Positions 34,572-44,358 are shown, numbered from the stretch's first letter. The stretch: DNA of 64,000 bases from Neptunomonas phycophila (GCF_001922575.1 NZ_MRCI01000001.1:1240001-1304000); one strand, 5' to 3'. The notes: generated by a model not told the origin, from the letters alone. Translations and numbers: made by a program.

Positions 34572-35175
34572 GTTGTTTAAGGCTAGTCGTCACTGGGTAT
34601 TTGATTTAGATGGCACGCTCACTAAAGCGGTTCACGATTTCGACCATATTAGGCGAGAGCTTGATATCCCGCCAGCAGAAGATATTTTAACGCATATTCA
34701 TCGATTAACAGCCGATGAAAAACATCAAAAAACAGAACGTTTGAATGAGTTAGAGCACTTCTATGCTCAACAAGCACAGCCTGCAGAAGGTGTTGAATTG
34801 CTGATTCGACATTTGCACAAACGATCGTGTCACCTGGCTATTTTAACGCGCAATACTCGGCCTTTTGCATTGATGTCTTTAGAATCAATCGGGCTGCTAT
34901 CTTTTTTTGATGAGGCGTGTGTTTTAGGTCGTGATGAAGCTCCTCCAAAACCAGACCCAGCAGGTATTCATTGTATTAAAGAGCACTGGGGAGTTAACGC
35001 TGACTCTCATACGCCGGTTGTAATGGTGGGAGACTATCGCTTTGATTTAGCGGCGGGTAAAAGTGCGCAATGTCTAACGATACATGTACATGAGGATGAT
35101 CAGCTACAGTGGCCTGACTTGACAGATTATCGGGCTAAAACGTTGGTTGATATACATGACTATTTACGCCAGTGA
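34564..35175 (+). CDS. HAD-superfamily hydrolase (phosphoglycolate phosphatase-like)
   Basis: A 203-residue HAD subfamily IA protein. Motif I is FDLDGTLT (D14, D16), motif II LTRNTR, motif III Lys in PPKPDP, and motif IV GDYRFDL. A small helical cap of about 60 residues (residues 22-85) selects the substrate, likely a small phosphorylated metabolite. The GTG start lies inside the AlbA_2 gene (8-bp overlap, GTGATTGA), so translation of the two is coupled. Convergent with the GGDEF gene; both stops lie in a short inverted repeat. Confidence 0.85.
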   Translation: MIELFKASRHWVFDLDGTLTKAVHDFDHIRRELDIPPAEDILTHIHRLTADEKHQKTERLNELEHFYAQQAQPAEGVELLIRHLHKRSCHLAILTRNTRPFALMSLESIGLLSFFDEACVLGRDEAPPKPDPAGIHCIKEHWGVNADSHTPVVMVGDYRFDLAAGKSAQCLTIHVHEDDQLQWPDLTDYRAKTLVDIHDYLRQ

Positions 35176-35200
35176 ATAGTGAGTTGCTAACCGTTCACTG
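35170..35200. terminator. short inverted repeat spanning both convergent stop codons
   Basis: CAGTGAA (35170-35176) and TTCACTG (35194-35200) are exact complements flanking the HAD and GGDEF gene ends. No U-tract, so termination is only plausible. Confidence 0.35.
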
Positions 35201-36338
35201 ATTGATCGATTGATTCGTTTTCGCGCCGCACTGCCTTCAACGCGTGGCTATAGACTCTGTTGCGACCGCTTCTTTTCGCTTCATATAATGCGAAGTCTGC
35301 TTGTTTAAGTAATAACTCAGATTGGTACCGCAGCGCTTTATCATCACGCTTCTCAATGACCAGCGCCGGAGCAAAGGTGGATGTGCCAATTGACGCCGTG
35401 AGACGGAAGGGAGAGCCTTCTATATCTCTTATAATAAGAGCTTCAACGGCTTGTCTTAGGTTTTCGGCAACGCAGACTGCTTCTTTTTCAGAACATGATG
35501 GCAGGAGTACGGCAAACTCCTCTCCACCATAGCGAGAGATTAGGTCGGTTTTGCGGAATTGCTCTTTCAGCAAGTTTCCTAACGTACGCAAGGCTCTGTC
35601 ACCTGTTTGATGCCCATAGTTGTCATTGATGGTTTTAAAATGATCTATATCGACGAATAGGCAGCTTAGTTGTTCTTGTGTGCGATGCGCACGATTGATT
35701 TCACGTGCTATGTCATGACTAAAAGCGCGGCGGTTGTGGACACCGGTCAAAGGATCAATAGTGCTCAGGCGCTGTAGGCTTTCTTGGTTAATGCAGTTCT
35801 CTATACAAACCGAAATAACCGAGCACAGGTGCGATAAGTAGTCATACCGATAGTCAATACTGTAGCGGTCAGAATCTTGTGCGCCTAAATGTAAACTGCC
35901 TATTAAACAATCCTGACGAATCAAAGGTAACATGGCGGCACTAAGAACAAACGGATTGTCAGGGAAGAGTAGCTTCCTCAACCCCGTACTTAATTCGCCA
36001 GCTTGTAGTTCACTATTGGGGTAAAGCTCGTTAAGTTCGTCTGGGCGCTTAAATAAAGTCAGTGCTTTGGAATGAGCGGCGGGAATACCGATTAGTAAAT
36101 CTTTGGCTAGTTCGTCGGGATCAAAAAGATAGAGTGTGACAGCGGATAGTTTAAAAGTGTGTTTAAAATCGGTCAGTAGTAGTGCAATGAGGTCTGATAA
36201 CTTATTGCAAGCAAGTAACTTGAGCTCAACATCAAAGAAGCGCTTGAGAATAGTCTCATTATGCTCGATACGACGGACTGTCATGCGAATAGTTCGCTGC
36301 AGCTCTTCGTTTTGTTTCTGAAGCGTCTTTCTTTCCAT
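35187..36338 (-). CDS. DUF484/GAF-like sensor diguanylate cyclase
   Basis: A 383-residue cytoplasmic protein. An N-terminal coiled coil (about 1-35) leads into a DUF484/GAF-type sensor domain (about 40-185, LKLLACNKLSDLI through GSLHLGAQDSDRY), then a GGDEF domain (about 195-360). The cyclase signature is GGEEF at 271-275 and the product-inhibition I-site RKTD (262-265) sits exactly five residues upstream, so an active, feedback-inhibited diguanylate cyclase is expected. No membrane helix. Convergent with the HAD gene. Confidence 0.9.
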   Translation of the reverse strand: MERKTLQKQNEELQRTIRMTVRRIEHNETILKRFFDVELKLLACNKLSDLIALLLTDFKHTFKLSAVTLYLFDPDELAKDLLIGIPAAHSKALTLFKRPDELNELYPNSELQAGELSTGLRKLLFPDNPFVLSAAMLPLIRQDCLIGSLHLGAQDSDRYSIDYRYDYLSHLCSVISVCIENCINQESLQRLSTIDPLTGVHNRRAFSHDIAREINRAHRTQEQLSCLFVDIDHFKTINDNYGHQTGDRALRTLGNLLKEQFRKTDLISRYGGEEFAVLLPSCSEKEAVCVAENLRQAVEALIIRDIEGSPFRLTASIGTSTFAPALVIEKRDDKALRYQSELLLKQADFALYEAKRSGRNRVYSHALKAVRRENESIDQSVNG

Positions 36339-36495
36339 TACACTCGTTCGTTTACGGTCATGTGGATGACTTTATTATCGGCTCACGCATAAATAGCTTA
36401 AGTGCTATATGGCTAAGCTGTCTCTTTATGTAGACTTAATTTTTAAGTGTGTTTCACCCTGGCTCCCTAAAACGTTGAACAGTATCTTATCAAGG

Positions 36496-36801
36496 CTAGG
36501 TTTCAATTAAATAGGTCGTTAGGTTGATGCGTGTGCCAGTAAAGTATACACCTTCTTCTTGTAGTCGAGCTTTTTGCGTTAGGTAGCGAGGGGAAGCTAC
36601 CTCAAATGATAACTTTCCTTGTGCATTAATAACCCGATGCCATGGAAGTGTGGAGTCTTCGGGGAGTTTAGATAGTATACGCCCGACCGCGCGGGCTCGT
36701 TTGGGGTGCCCCGCTAGTTTTGCAATACTGCCGTAAGTCGCAACTTTTCCGGGAGGAATACTACCAACTGCTGTCCAAACCGCTGTGTCAAAATCAATCA
36801 T
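36496..36801 (-). CDS. alkyltransferase-like protein (ATL, MGMT-fold without catalytic Cys)
   Basis: A 101-residue protein (from the ATG at 36801; a GTG one codon earlier is possible) equal to the DNA-binding domain of O6-alkylguanine-DNA alkyltransferase. The motif that holds the acceptor cysteine in MGMT (PCHRV) is PWHRV here, with Trp54 in its place. The Arg finger region (RARAVGRIL) and the lesion pocket (SFEVASPRYL) are kept. ATL proteins bind O6-alkylguanine, flip it out and hand it to nucleotide excision repair without repairing it themselves. Confidence 0.9.
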   Translation of the reverse strand: MIDFDTAVWTAVGSIPPGKVATYGSIAKLAGHPKRARAVGRILSKLPEDSTLPWHRVINAQGKLSFEVASPRYLTQKARLQEEGVYFTGTRINLTTYLIET

Positions 36802-36954
36802 CACTGATGCATCCTGCTGATACTCACGTATTTTATAAACCCATGGTAAAGCATCTTTATTGAAAATGACTATTGCGCGGTGTGGTTGGTGTATTTTTAT
36901 CGGTATTATTCGGTTTCACTACAACGTTTATGATTAAGTATAGGGGAATGGTGC

Positions 36955-37569
36955 ATGTTATTAGATTTTTCGACGCTGAGTAAAAGTGCGGTCTACCACA
37001 CATTAACACAGGTCGTCATTCCTCGGCCTGTGGCTTGGGTGTTGTCTGAGCATGAAAATGGAGAATTAAATTTAGCCCCGTTTTCTTATTTCGCGCCTGT
37101 GTGCAGTGAGCCACCGTTAATTATGATCTCTGTAGGGTATAAACCTGACGGTACACCGAAGGATACATGTGTCAACATCCAAGAGCGCGGACATTTTGTC
37201 GTTCATATTGCGAGTTCAGACCTAGCTGGTGTGATGACGCAAACATCGGCTGTTTTGCCGGCGGGTGAGTCGGAAGTATCAAAAAGTGGCCTTGAAACCA
37301 CTGACTTTGAAGGCTTTAGTTTGCCACGAGTGCTTGGTCCTAGCGTCGCTATGGCTTGCACGTGTTATAAGATCGACACAATTGGGCCCGGTAATCAGAA
37401 TTTGATTTTTGGACAAGTAGAGCGTGTTTGGGTTGATGATCAGGTTGTTGAAGTCAGCGATTCAGGGCGCATCAATATTGGCGCAAAAGCTATTGACCCG
37501 CTGGGCCGCATGGGAGGAGGAGAGTACAGTACTCTGGGGGAGGTTATCGATATTCCTCGTCCTAAGTAA
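36955..37569 (+). CDS. flavin reductase-like FMN-binding protein
   Basis: A 204-residue split-barrel flavoprotein of the flavin-reductase/DUF447-like family: VIPRPVAWVLSE, NLAPFSYFAPVCSEPPLIMISV (quoted in parts: LAPFSYFAP, EPPLIMIS), KDTCVNI, FVVHI and ending GRMGGGEYSTLGE. These are FMN-binding and conserved family motifs. It is likely an NAD(P)H:flavin oxidoreductase or an FMN-dependent protein of unknown partner. Start at 36955 with AGGGGA upstream. A hairpin just after the stop probably ends transcription. Confidence 0.83.
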   Translation: MLLDFSTLSKSAVYHTLTQVVIPRPVAWVLSEHENGELNLAPFSYFAPVCSEPPLIMISVGYKPDGTPKDTCVNIQERGHFVVHIASSDLAGVMTQTSAVLPAGESEVSKSGLETTDFEGFSLPRVLGPSVAMACTCYKIDTIGPGNQNLIFGQVERVWVDDQVVEVSDSGRINIGAKAIDPLGRMGGGEYSTLGEVIDIPRPK

Positions 37570-37586
37570 TAAGTCCTTTGCTCTTC

Positions 37587-37611
37587 TGAGCAGCTTTACC
37601 CGGGCTGCTCA
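37587..37611 (+). terminator. hairpin downstream of the flavin reductase gene
   Basis: TGAGCAGC (37587-37594) and GCTGCTCA (37604-37611) are exact complements. The right arm overlaps the last codons of the convergent gene. The U-tract is poor. Confidence 0.5.
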
Positions 37612-38753
37612 TCGGCTTTAAAAGGAAGTAGGGTTGCTAAGTCAGACATTCGTTCCTCCATGAGTTCAGCTTCCTCCATTGTAAATCTGTGTACTGCTTC
37701 CTTAAAGCCTGGGTGAGCAATGTAATGAGCAGACCATGTTTTGATAGGCTCAAAACCTCGCTGTATTTTATGTTCTCCTTGGGCGCCCGGGTCAAACCGC
37801 TGCAAGCCATGTTCAATACAATAGTCGATACCCGTGTAATAGCAGGTTTCAAAATGTAAGCTGTCAAAGTTGTCCAAACTACCCCAGTAGCGCCCATACA
37901 GCGTATGGCTGTCTTTAAAACACAGGGCGCACGCCACGTGTTGTTGATCAAGCGACGCGATAAACAATACGAGGCTCTCGGGCATGGAGTTGATGATTTT
38001 TTCAAAGAACTCAAGGTTGAGATAACCTTGTTGCCCGCGCTTAAGGTAAGTGAGTTGGTAGCAGTGGAAGAAGGTGCGTAAAAGCTCAGGGGTAATTGCT
38101 TCGCCTTCGTATGTACTTAGGCGGATCCCTTGTTCGGTTACTTTGCGGCGCTCGCGCTTAACGTTTTTTCGTTTGCGAGAGCTAAATGTCGCTAAAAAGT
38201 CATCAAACGTCTTAAAATCACGATTAAACCAATGATACTGAGTGCCTAAACGACTAATAAAAGTATCGGTGGGCAGTGCTGTGTGGCTTGCTTGCGTAAA
38301 GAAAAGTCCATGCCACGACGATAAACCCTGCTCGTTACAAATGTGAGGAATAATCTCGCTAAGCAGAGGCCCCGCCAGCCCCATGAGTGTCTCGGTAGCA
38401 AGTTGGCTTAGTATGCGAGGGCCTGTTACCGGTGAAAATGGGATGGCTGTTAATAGCTTTGGATAATAATCGATTCCGTTTTGATGATAGGCATCAGCCC
38501 AGCCCCAGTCAAAAACATACTCTCCGTAAGAGTGGCTTTTCTGGTACATGGGCATCACCGCGATACGTTGATCACCATCAAAGATGCTTAAATGCATAGG
38601 AAGCCAGCCGGTTTTGGCTGATACCACGCCGCTACTCTCAAGAGCGGCTAAAAAAGCATAACGGGTAAACGGGTGATCATCACCGGCAAGCGCATCCCAT
38701 TGTGCCTCTCCGATTGATGCTATGTTGTGCGATAATTCAACTCGGTAACTCAT
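37596..38753 (-). CDS. FemAB-like/GNAT family protein (COG3146, DUF482)
   Basis: A 385-residue protein of the COG3146 family. It has the N-terminal block DDHPFTRYAFLAALESSG, GWADAYHQNGIDYYPKLL, SSRKRKNVKRERRK and the C-terminal FDPGAQGEHKIQRGFEP that closes the domain. The fold is a double GNAT unit like the FemX aminoacyl transferases; the acceptor is not known. No membrane helix. Monocistronic, start codon at 38753. Confidence 0.86.
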   Translation of the reverse strand: MSYRVELSHNIASIGEAQWDALAGDDHPFTRYAFLAALESSGVVSAKTGWLPMHLSIFDGDQRIAVMPMYQKSHSYGEYVFDWGWADAYHQNGIDYYPKLLTAIPFSPVTGPRILSQLATETLMGLAGPLLSEIIPHICNEQGLSSWHGLFFTQASHTALPTDTFISRLGTQYHWFNRDFKTFDDFLATFSSRKRKNVKRERRKVTEQGIRLSTYEGEAITPELLRTFFHCYQLTYLKRGQQGYLNLEFFEKIINSMPESLVLFIASLDQQHVACALCFKDSHTLYGRYWGSLDNFDSLHFETCYYTGIDYCIEHGLQRFDPGAQGEHKIQRGFEPIKTWSAHYIAHPGFKEAVHRFTMEEAELMEERMSDLATLLPFKADEQPG

Positions 38754-38939
38754 GGCTTGGTGGTATAATCTCGTAAAATATAATTAATACAGATAGTTAG
38801 TCGTGTAAGTTGATGAGAGTTAACGCATCTAATAAACGATTAGTGACTGATGTAATATGTTCTTTAGCCTACTTAGTTTGCTCGCCCGTACGGTATATCT
38901 AAGTATTGTGTCTCAGTAATATACTGATGGAGATCTAAA

Positions 38940-39383
38940 ATGGATTCCCTTGAACTTGATTTTTCGCTCGATGCTCGTCTAGACAATGATTGTATTACGT
39001 TGGGTGATTTCCCTTTATGTCGTCTATTGCTGATGAACGATAGCCAGTATCCATGGTTAATTTTAGTGCCACGTCGTGCCGGAGCAACTGAGATCTATCA
39101 TCTGTCAAAAGAAGATCAGCAGCAACTGATGATTGAATCTTCTGAGGTGTCGGAAACACTGGCGGACGCTTTCGGTGCACGAAAAATTAATATGGGTATG
39201 TTGGGCAACATTGTATCGCAATTGCACGTTCATCATATTGTACGCCAAGAGTCTGATCCGGCTTGGCCGGGACCTGTATGGGGCAAGGTGCCTGCTATTC
39301 CTTATACAGCGGAGCAGCTAGAAGAGGTAGGCGAGAAAGTTAAGTCTATGCTAAGCGGGGAAGTTGCTTTCACAACCCCGTAA
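38940..39383 (+). CDS. HIT-domain nucleotide hydrolase
   Basis: A 147-residue HIT protein. The triad region is QLHVHHIVRQESD followed by PAWPGPVWG, typical of the proteobacterial HIT group annotated as diadenosine tetraphosphate hydrolase-like, in which the third His of the HxHxH pattern is replaced (here Val-Arg region). LVPRR and ELxxLSxxDQQQLM are also conserved. Probably acts on nucleoside phosphate conjugates. The stop codon is in a 7-bp stem (CACAACC 39371-39377 with GGTTGTG 39389-39395). Confidence 0.88.
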   Translation: MDSLELDFSLDARLDNDCITLGDFPLCRLLLMNDSQYPWLILVPRRAGATEIYHLSKEDQQQLMIESSEVSETLADAFGARKINMGMLGNIVSQLHVHHIVRQESDPAWPGPVWGKVPAIPYTAEQLEEVGEKVKSMLSGEVAFTTP

Positions 39384-39424
39384 AATTAGGTTGTGCAGCC
39401 GCTGTATCGTTAGTGTAATTCAGG

Positions 39425-39541
39425 TATAATTCGCGGCTTTATTGAGCCTCGATTTCATAGATGCTCTGCTTATTACCGCAATTGCATGTTTTTGGTGTCG
39501 TTAGCAGAGTATCCGGTACAGAAGAATAGGAACCATTGATT
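39425..39541 (+). promoter_or_regulatory. aspS promoter and structured leader
   Basis: A consensus TATAAT at 39425-39430 begins a leader of about 105 nt. GATGCTCTGC (39460-39469) pairs with GCAGAGTATC (39504-39513), 10 bp with one G-U wobble, around a 34-nt loop. The stem ends about 15 nt before the AGGAA ribosome site. Confidence 0.5.
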
Positions 39542-41311
39542 ATGCGCAGCCATTATTGCGGCGACCTGAGAAAAGAACACATTGGTGAAGAAATTACCCT
39601 ATCTGGGTGGGTTCACCGTCGTCGAGACCACGGTGGAGTTATCTTCCTAGACGTACGCGATCGTCAGGGGATTGCTCAGGTGGTATTTGATCCCGATCGT
39701 GAAGAAAGCTTTGCTCTGGCTGATAGTGTTCGTAATGAATATGTTATCGAAATTAAAGGTTTGGTGCGTAATCGCCCAGAAGGTACAACTAATTCGGATA
39801 TGCCAACAGGCGAGATCGAAGTGCTGGGCAAAGAATTAGTGATCCTGAATAAAGCAGAAACTCCGCCTTTCCAACTGGATGACCACCAGAATGTCAGTGA
39901 AGATGTTCGCTTGCGTAACCGCTTTATCGATTTGCGTCGCCCGGATATGCAAAACAAACTGCGTTTCCGCTCAAAAGTTACGTCTGAAATACGTCGCTTT
40001 TTGGACGATAATGGTTTCCTAGATATCGAAACACCTATCCTGACCCGCGCTACTCCAGAGGGTGCTCGCGATTACTTAGTACCTAGCCGTACGCATGAAG
40101 GGCATTTCTTTGCTTTGCCTCAGTCGCCTCAATTGTTTAAGCAATTGCTGATGGTGTCAGGGTTTGATCGCTACTATCAAGTGGCTAAATGCTTCCGTGA
40201 TGAAGATCTGCGTGCTGACCGTCAGCCAGAATTTACTCAGATCGATATTGAAACATCCTTCATGGATGAAGAGCAGATCATGGGCATGACCGAATCAATG
40301 ATTCGTAAACTGTTCAGTGAGCTTAAAGGCGTCGATCTAGGTGAGTTTCCACGGATGAGCTATGAAGAGGCAATGCGCCGCTTCGGTTCTGATAAGCCAG
40401 ATTTGCGTATCCCGCTTGAATTAGTTGATGTAGCAGACTTGCTACAGAATATAGAATTTAAAGTGTTTGCTGGACCGGCTAAAGATCCAAACGGTCGAGT
40501 GACGGCGCTAAAAGTACCCGGTGGTGCTTCCCTCACGCGTAAAATCATCGATGAATACACTAAATACGTGAGTATCTACGGAGCGAAAGGCTTGGCGTGG
40601 ATTAAAGTTAACGAGCTTGAAAACGGCGCGAATGGCCTGCAATCACCTATCGTTAAGTTCTTAGGTGATGACATTGCAATGCAAGTTGTTGAGCGCGTTG
40701 GTGCCCAAAATGGTGATATCATTTTCTTTGGTGCCGATTCTGCGAAGATCGTCAGCGAAGCATTAGGTGCGCTACGTATCAAAGTGGGCATCGACATGAA
40801 CTTGCTTGAAAAAGAGTGGGCTCCATTGTGGGTTGTTGATTTCCCAATGTTTGAAACTAACAAAGATGGTTCCGTTTCAGCATTACACCACCCATTTACT
40901 GCACCAAGCTGTTCACCAGAAGAGCTAGAAGCTAATCCGTTAACTGCATTATCACGAGCATACGACATGGTGCTCAACGGTACTGAGTTAGGGGGTGGTT
41001 CTGTGCGTATCCATGATCAAGAGATGCAGAAGACCGTTTTCCGTGTATTGGGCATTACTGACGAAGAAGCGGAAGAGAAGTTTGGCTTCTTACTCAACGC
41101 TCTTAAATACGGTGCGCCTCCACATGGTGGTTTAGCATTTGGTTTAGACCGTTTGATTATGTTGATGACAGGCACTGAATCAATCCGCGAAGTAATTGCG
41201 TTCCCTAAAACGCAATCAGCGGCTTGTTTGTTGACTGATGCTCCAGGAGTAGTAGGCAATACTCAGTTGCGTGAGTTGAATATCAAGTTACGTAAAAAAG
41301 ACGAAGTTTAA
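39542..41311 (+). CDS. aspS: aspartyl-tRNA synthetase
   Basis: A class II synthetase of 589 residues (E. coli 590). It starts MRSHYCGDL; the ATG at 39542 is preferred over an in-frame TTG two codons earlier. The OB-fold anticodon domain has [16 protein letters not shown], motif 2 is [20 protein letters not shown] (quoted to 20 residues), a bacterial GAD insert follows, and motif 3 ends [14 protein letters not shown]. It charges tRNA-Asp. YebC and ruvC lie downstream in the order common to many gammaproteobacteria. Confidence 0.97.
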   Translation: MRSHYCGDLRKEHIGEEITLSGWVHRRRDHGGVIFLDVRDRQGIAQVVFDPDREESFALADSVRNEYVIEIKGLVRNRPEGTTNSDMPTGEIEVLGKELVILNKAETPPFQLDDHQNVSEDVRLRNRFIDLRRPDMQNKLRFRSKVTSEIRRFLDDNGFLDIETPILTRATPEGARDYLVPSRTHEGHFFALPQSPQLFKQLLMVSGFDRYYQVAKCFRDEDLRADRQPEFTQIDIETSFMDEEQIMGMTESMIRKLFSELKGVDLGEFPRMSYEEAMRRFGSDKPDLRIPLELVDVADLLQNIEFKVFAGPAKDPNGRVTALKVPGGASLTRKIIDEYTKYVSIYGAKGLAWIKVNELENGANGLQSPIVKFLGDDIAMQVVERVGAQNGDIIFFGADSAKIVSEALGALRIKVGIDMNLLEKEWAPLWVVDFPMFETNKDGSVSALHHPFTAPSCSPEELEANPLTALSRAYDMVLNGTELGGGSVRIHDQEMQKTVFRVLGITDEEAEEKFGFLLNALKYGAPPHGGLAFGLDRLIMLMTGTESIREVIAFPKTQSAACLLTDAPGVVGNTQLRELNIKLRKKDEV

Positions 41312-41447
41312 ATTTCCCTTAAGCTTTAGACTAAACCCGCTTTATAGCTTGTGCGCAGCATAACCTGTGAAGTGGGTTCCTTTCCCTTTATGTACTATCT
41401 ATTGTAAACGTACAGTTACTCGATAAAACTAAGTTAGAGGTCATCCT

Positions 41448-42194
41448 ATGGCAGGCCATTCTAAGTGGGCAAACATCAAGCATCGCAAAGCTGGTCAAGA
41501 CGCTAAGCGAGGCAAAATTTTTACCAAACTCATCCGTGAACTTGTTGTTGCAGCTAAAGAGGGCGGCGGTAATCCTGCTGATAATCCTCGTTTGCGGGCT
41601 GCTATCGACAAATCTCTCGGCGCTAACATGAAGCGCGACACTATTGATAAAGCTATCCTTCGTGGTGCTGGTGGTGCGGAAGGTGAAAATTACGATGAGT
41701 TGACCTATGAAGGTTATGGTTCTGGCGGTGTCGCTATTCTAGTTGAAACCATGACCGATAATGTGAATCGCACAGTTTCACAGGTTAGAGCTGCGTTTTC
41801 CAAGCATGGTGGTAACTTGGGGACGAACGGATCTGTTTCGTATCTTTTCGAGAAAAAAGGGCAGATTAGTTTTGATGAAGGCGCCGATGAAGACGCTATC
41901 ATGGAGGCGGCTTTAGAGTTAGGTGCAGATGATGTTGTGACTAACGAGGACACTAGTATTGATGTGTTTACGTCTACAGCCGACTTTATGGATGTAAAAG
42001 AAGGGTTAAGTAAAGCGGGCTTAGAACCAGTGCATGCAGAAATAGCGATGATCCCATCGACAACAGCTGATCTTGATGTGGAAGGTGGCCGTAAGATTTT
42101 GCGCTTACTGGATGTGCTCGAAGATTTAGATGACGTGCAAAATGTTTATCATAATGCATCGATTCCCGAAGCCTCTATGGAAGATGAGGCCTAA
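41448..42194 (+). CDS. yebC: YebC/PmpR family protein
   Basis: A 248-residue protein with the invariant N-terminus [20 protein letters not shown] and the later [12 protein letters not shown] and [11 protein letters not shown] motifs. YebC/TACO1-type proteins were first annotated as DNA-binding regulators (PmpR); recent work assigns some of them a role in translation of proline-rich or difficult sequences. A strong AGAGG precedes the ATG. An intrinsic terminator separates it from ruvC. Confidence 0.95.
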   Translation: MAGHSKWANIKHRKAGQDAKRGKIFTKLIRELVVAAKEGGGNPADNPRLRAAIDKSLGANMKRDTIDKAILRGAGGAEGENYDELTYEGYGSGGVAILVETMTDNVNRTVSQVRAAFSKHGGNLGTNGSVSYLFEKKGQISFDEGADEDAIMEAALELGADDVVTNEDTSIDVFTSTADFMDVKEGLSKAGLEPVHAEIAMIPSTTADLDVEGGRKILRLLDVLEDLDDVQNVYHNASIPEASMEDEA

Positions 42195-42253
42195 GCAGCC
42201 TTTACTCATCACGGGATAGGTTGATAGTGCTTTTTTTCCTTCCTGATAGTTTA

Positions 42254-42278
42254 AGCCGAGTAGTTCTCGGCTTTTTTT
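42254..42278 (+). terminator. intrinsic terminator between yebC and ruvC
   Basis: AGCCGAG (42254-42260), loop TAGTT, CTCGGCT (42266-42272), then a T-run of seven. Confidence 0.9.
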
Positions 42279-42320
42279 GTTAACGGCACTCATAACACGG
42301 TTTATCATCAAGGCTATTGT

Positions 42321-42836
42321 ATGATCATTTTAGGTATCGATCCTGGCTCCCGCATAACAGGCTTTGGTGTGATTAACTCTGTTGGTTCGCGTAATGAATA
42401 TGTTGCCAGTGGCTGTATAAAAATTTCGGGTGACGAGCTACCAGATAGGTTGAATCAAGTGTTTGATGGCGTAAATGAAATTATACGAACGTATTGCCCT
42501 CAAGAAATGGCAATTGAGCAAGTTTTCATGGCAAAGAATGCTGATTCGGCGTTAAAGCTTGGTCAGGCTCGCGGCGTAGCCATTGTTGCTGGAACACAAA
42601 ATCAACTTCCCGTTTATGAATACGCGGCTCGGTTAGTAAAGCAAGCGGTGGTAGGGAAGGGCTCAGCTGATAAAGCTCAAGTCCAGCACATGGTCATGCA
42701 AATTTTAAAACTTCCAGGTTTACCGCAAGCCGACGCGGCCGATGGTTTGGCAATCGCTTTATGTCATGCCCATACGCGTGTGGGCCTTGTTAAAATGGCA
42801 GGGGCCAAAGGTCACCGCCAAGGGCGTTACCGCTAA
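42321..42836 (+). CDS. ruvC: Holliday junction endonuclease RuvC
   Basis: A 171-residue resolvase of normal length with the four acidic active-site residues: D7 (LGIDPGSR), E in MAIEQVF, and the two C-terminal aspartates in [10 protein letters not shown]. It cuts four-way junctions made during recombination repair, with RuvAB. RuvA and RuvB genes, which often follow, are not present here; instead a TRIC-type membrane protein follows, so the ruv operon is split. Confidence 0.96.
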   Translation: MIILGIDPGSRITGFGVINSVGSRNEYVASGCIKISGDELPDRLNQVFDGVNEIIRTYCPQEMAIEQVFMAKNADSALKLGQARGVAIVAGTQNQLPVYEYAARLVKQAVVGKGSADKAQVQHMVMQILKLPGLPQADAADGLAIALCHAHTRVGLVKMAGAKGHRQGRYR

Positions 42837-42884
42837 CGTCTGCTATCAGCTTCCCCCTAAAGCAACCTGCTTAAATATGAATAT

Positions 42885-43565
42885 ATGATTATGATAAATA
42901 CTGTGGATTACAATTTACTGATAGGCATTGCAGAAATAGTGGGAACGGCTGTGTTTGCCATTACCGGCGCTATTGCCGCACAGGGTAAACGTTTAGATAT
43001 TTTTGGTGTGGTTGTCTTAGCTATTGTGGCCGCTGTAGGAGGTGGGACAGTGCGGGATGTCATTTTGGATGCTTCTCCCGTATTCTGGGTAGCCAATAAT
43101 ACCTCTTTATATGTCGCGATAGTTTCGGCAATCGTAGCCTTTATCGCTTGCCGCTATTTGAGTTATCCACGACGTCTAATGCTGATTTTAGATGCCGCTG
43201 GCTTGGCCTTGTTTGTCGTGCTTGGAGCCGAGAAAGCGCATTCTCTTGGTATGTCTCCATTGATTATCGTTGTGATGGGTTGTATTACCGGCTGTGCTGG
43301 AGGCCTGATTCGCGATATTTTAACGCGCGAAATTCCACTCATATTACATGCAGAGCTTTATGCGACATGCGCCATTATTGGTGCAAGTTATTATGTGTTA
43401 CTAGCTGATCACCTTGAGCATAACTTATTAGCCTTGAGTGCTATGTTGATTATCTTTGTGTTACGTTTAGCGGCAATCTTTGGTGATCTGAGTTTGCCAA
43501 AATTTGTGATGGCTGGGCATAAGTTAGAAACACCGGAAGAGGCGCGTGATCATTCAATACGCTAA
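42885..43565 (+). CDS. YadS/TRIC-type trimeric membrane protein
   Basis: A 226-residue inner-membrane protein with about seven helices and two repeats of the UPF0126 family, each with a glycine-rich signature: VAAVGGGTVRD and GCAGGLIRDI. Members are trimeric intracellular cation channel homologues, and some have been reported as glycine transporters. Start codon ambiguous (42885 or 42891, no clear Shine-Dalgarno). Confidence 0.86.
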   Translation: MIMINTVDYNLLIGIAEIVGTAVFAITGAIAAQGKRLDIFGVVVLAIVAAVGGGTVRDVILDASPVFWVANNTSLYVAIVSAIVAFIACRYLSYPRRLMLILDAAGLALFVVLGAEKAHSLGMSPLIIVVMGCITGCAGGLIRDILTREIPLILHAELYATCAIIGASYYVLLADHLEHNLLALSAMLIIFVLRLAAIFGDLSLPKFVMAGHKLETPEEARDHSIR

Positions 43566-43592
43566 TGCCAGTATTTCACACAGGTGATATGA

Positions 43593-44318
43593 GTGAAGGG
43601 AATTAAACGGATTTTAGGCCGCATAATACGTAAATTAGTTCGTTACATGTGCTTCACTGTTGCGGCGGTTTTACTTTTTTTTGCCTTAATGATCGGCTTA
43701 TTTCGTTACCTAGATCCGCCTACCAGTGCATTTATACTCAGTGAAAAAGTGACACTGGAAGGGGTTAACACTCAGCAGACGTGGGTTGATCTGGATGACA
43801 TGTCTTCTTGGATGCCTTTAGCTGTTATCGCTAGCGAAGATCAGAAGTTTCTACAACACTGGGGCTTAGATACACATGCCATAGCAGAAGCGATTAGTGA
43901 TTACCGCCAAGGCGATGGCTTACGCGGTGCGAGCACGATATCGCAGCAAACGGCTAAAAACCTGTTTTTATGGAATGGACGCCAGCTCATCAGAAAGGTA
44001 TTTGAGGCAGGTCTGACCTTAGGGCTTGAGGCGGTTTGGCCTAAATGGCGGATTATGGAAGTGTATTTAAACATAGCTGAGTTTGGGAAAGGCATTTATG
44101 GTGTAGAGGCTGCTAGCCAGCACTATTTTGGAATACCAGCTAAACGACTTAACCAAGCTCAGGCTGCGCGATTAGCAGCCGTTCTGCCTAGCCCTAAGCG
44201 TTATAGCGTAAGCAACCCTTCCAGTTATGTTTTGCAGCGTGTGCGCTGGATCGAGCGTCAAATGCGCCAGCTAGGAGGCGTCGCTTATGTCGCACCCATT
44301 ATGGAGCAAAAGCAATAA
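43593..44318 (+). CDS. mtgA: monofunctional peptidoglycan glycosyltransferase MtgA
   Basis: A 241-residue GT51 protein with one N-terminal membrane helix (about 15-37). Catalytic motifs are visible: IASEDQKFLQHWGLD (motif 1 Glu), RGASTISQQTAKNLFLW (motif 2), and IMEVYLNIAEFGKGIYG (motif 3). It polymerises lipid II into glycan strands at the division site. It starts at GTG 43593 with AGGTGA upstream. Confidence 0.95.
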   Translation: MKGIKRILGRIIRKLVRYMCFTVAAVLLFFALMIGLFRYLDPPTSAFILSEKVTLEGVNTQQTWVDLDDMSSWMPLAVIASEDQKFLQHWGLDTHAIAEAISDYRQGDGLRGASTISQQTAKNLFLWNGRQLIRKVFEAGLTLGLEAVWPKWRIMEVYLNIAEFGKGIYGVEAASQHYFGIPAKRLNQAQAARLAAVLPSPKRYSVSNPSSYVLQRVRWIERQMRQLGGVAYVAPIMEQKQ

Positions 44319-44358
44319 TTACCAGAACAATGTATTTTAAATACGGCTGTGCTCGGCG

